Translations under genes and position numbers: made by a program | In this document: positions 15,550 through 15,603 of the stretch, one piece after another | Layout of the letters: each line of letters opens with the position of its first letter | How positions within the stretch are numbered: position 1 is the first letter of the stretch | The notes under the pieces: generated by a model | What the model saw: the letters and a program-made list of their open reading frames with translations, nothing else | Databases searched by the model: none | Told to the model about the DNA's origin: nothing | Assembly: GCA_014378085.1 (NCBI GenBank) | Contig: JACMOJ010000451.1 | Coordinates: 1-15,603, forward strand | Length of the DNA: 15,603 bases | Source of the DNA: Burkholderiales bacterium | Lineage (GTDB): Bacteria; Pseudomonadota; Gammaproteobacteria; Burkholderiales; Usitatibacteraceae | Direction of reading: 5' to 3'

Positions 15550-15603
15550 GTGAGCAACAATGTATTTGGCCAACACGAAGCAACAAAATGGACTGAATCG
15601 GAG
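15550..15603 (+). CDS. Possible start of a gene running off the right edge
   Basis: GTG 15550 opens a frame that stays open for 18 codons to the window end, giving MSNNVFGQHEATKWTESE. An AGGAG ribosome site lies ten bases upstream (in GCGAGGAGAAAA), and an AT-rich stretch with a small dyad (GCATAT-GTTTG-ATATGC) precedes that. The product is too short to recognise, and an alternative ATG at 15560 lies in another frame. Only the sequence beyond the edge can settle it. Confidence 0.32.
   Translation, partial: MSNNVFGQHEATKWTESE

Larger units (their letters stand above)
15029..15603. other. 575-base region without a recognised gene
   Basis: The region right of bioA holds the bioA leader with its inverted repeat, a minus-strand terminator-like hairpin (15090-15110), a doubtful small minus-strand ORF (15145-15261), two palindromes (15285-15301 and 15465-15480) and a possible gene start at the edge (15550). 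A 90-codon minus-strand frame (15288-15560, TTG start) has no recognisable domain and I do not call it. Confidence 0.6.

Noticed and set aside
15288..15560. 90-codon minus-strand frame right of bioA
   Set aside because: TTG start without ribosome site, no recognisable domain, and it spans two palindromes that look like control sites.
1..15603. CRISPR array, tRNA/rRNA genes, insertion sequences, prophage or defence genes
   Set aside because: No regularly spaced repeats, tRNA-like cloverleaf, transposase, integrase or known defence-protein motifs were seen on either strand.

Overview
This window looks like ordinary chromosome of a betaproteobacterium with a base composition a little above half GC. 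The taxonomic reading rests on gene order (petA-petB-petC-sspA-sspB in one run, and recG-ubiC-ubiA) and on protein details such as the PVWY form of the cytochrome b Qo motif. It is an inference, and I cannot name a genus. I see no tRNA, rRNA, CRISPR array, transposase, integrase or phage gene.

Layout. Bases 1-3543 (+): the 3' nine-tenths of recG, cut by the window edge, then ubiC and ubiA, the first two dedicated steps of ubiquinone synthesis. Bases 3623-8199 (-), read from the right: petA (Rieske protein), petB (cytochrome b), petC (cytochrome c1), then sspA, sspB and a small two-CBS-domain protein. The three pet genes are tightly packed and make up the quinol:cytochrome c oxidoreductase that uses the ubiquinone pool fed by ubiC/ubiA. 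Bases 8200-8563 are a divergent control region. Bases 8564-10314 (+): mscL (mechanosensitive channel) and a DegS-like membrane-anchored protease with one PDZ domain. Bases 10349-15028 (-), read from the right: bioA (biotin synthesis), dacB (PBP4-type peptidase) overlapping it by four bases, and a SulP-family anion transporter. Bases 15029-15603 hold no recognised gene, but contain several palindromes, a terminator-like hairpin on the minus strand, a short minus-strand ORF, and a possible gene start on the plus strand at the very edge.

The most unusual feature is at the 5' end of sspB. Its first 19 codons are present twice, 139 bases apart and in different frames. The copies differ at 7 of 57 bases, and six of those are third codon positions. 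This resembles two diverged alleles of the same coding sequence rather than a fresh tandem duplication. The 82 bases between the copies are unexplained. The rest is mainly conserved housekeeping content, and I found no convincing new multi-gene system.
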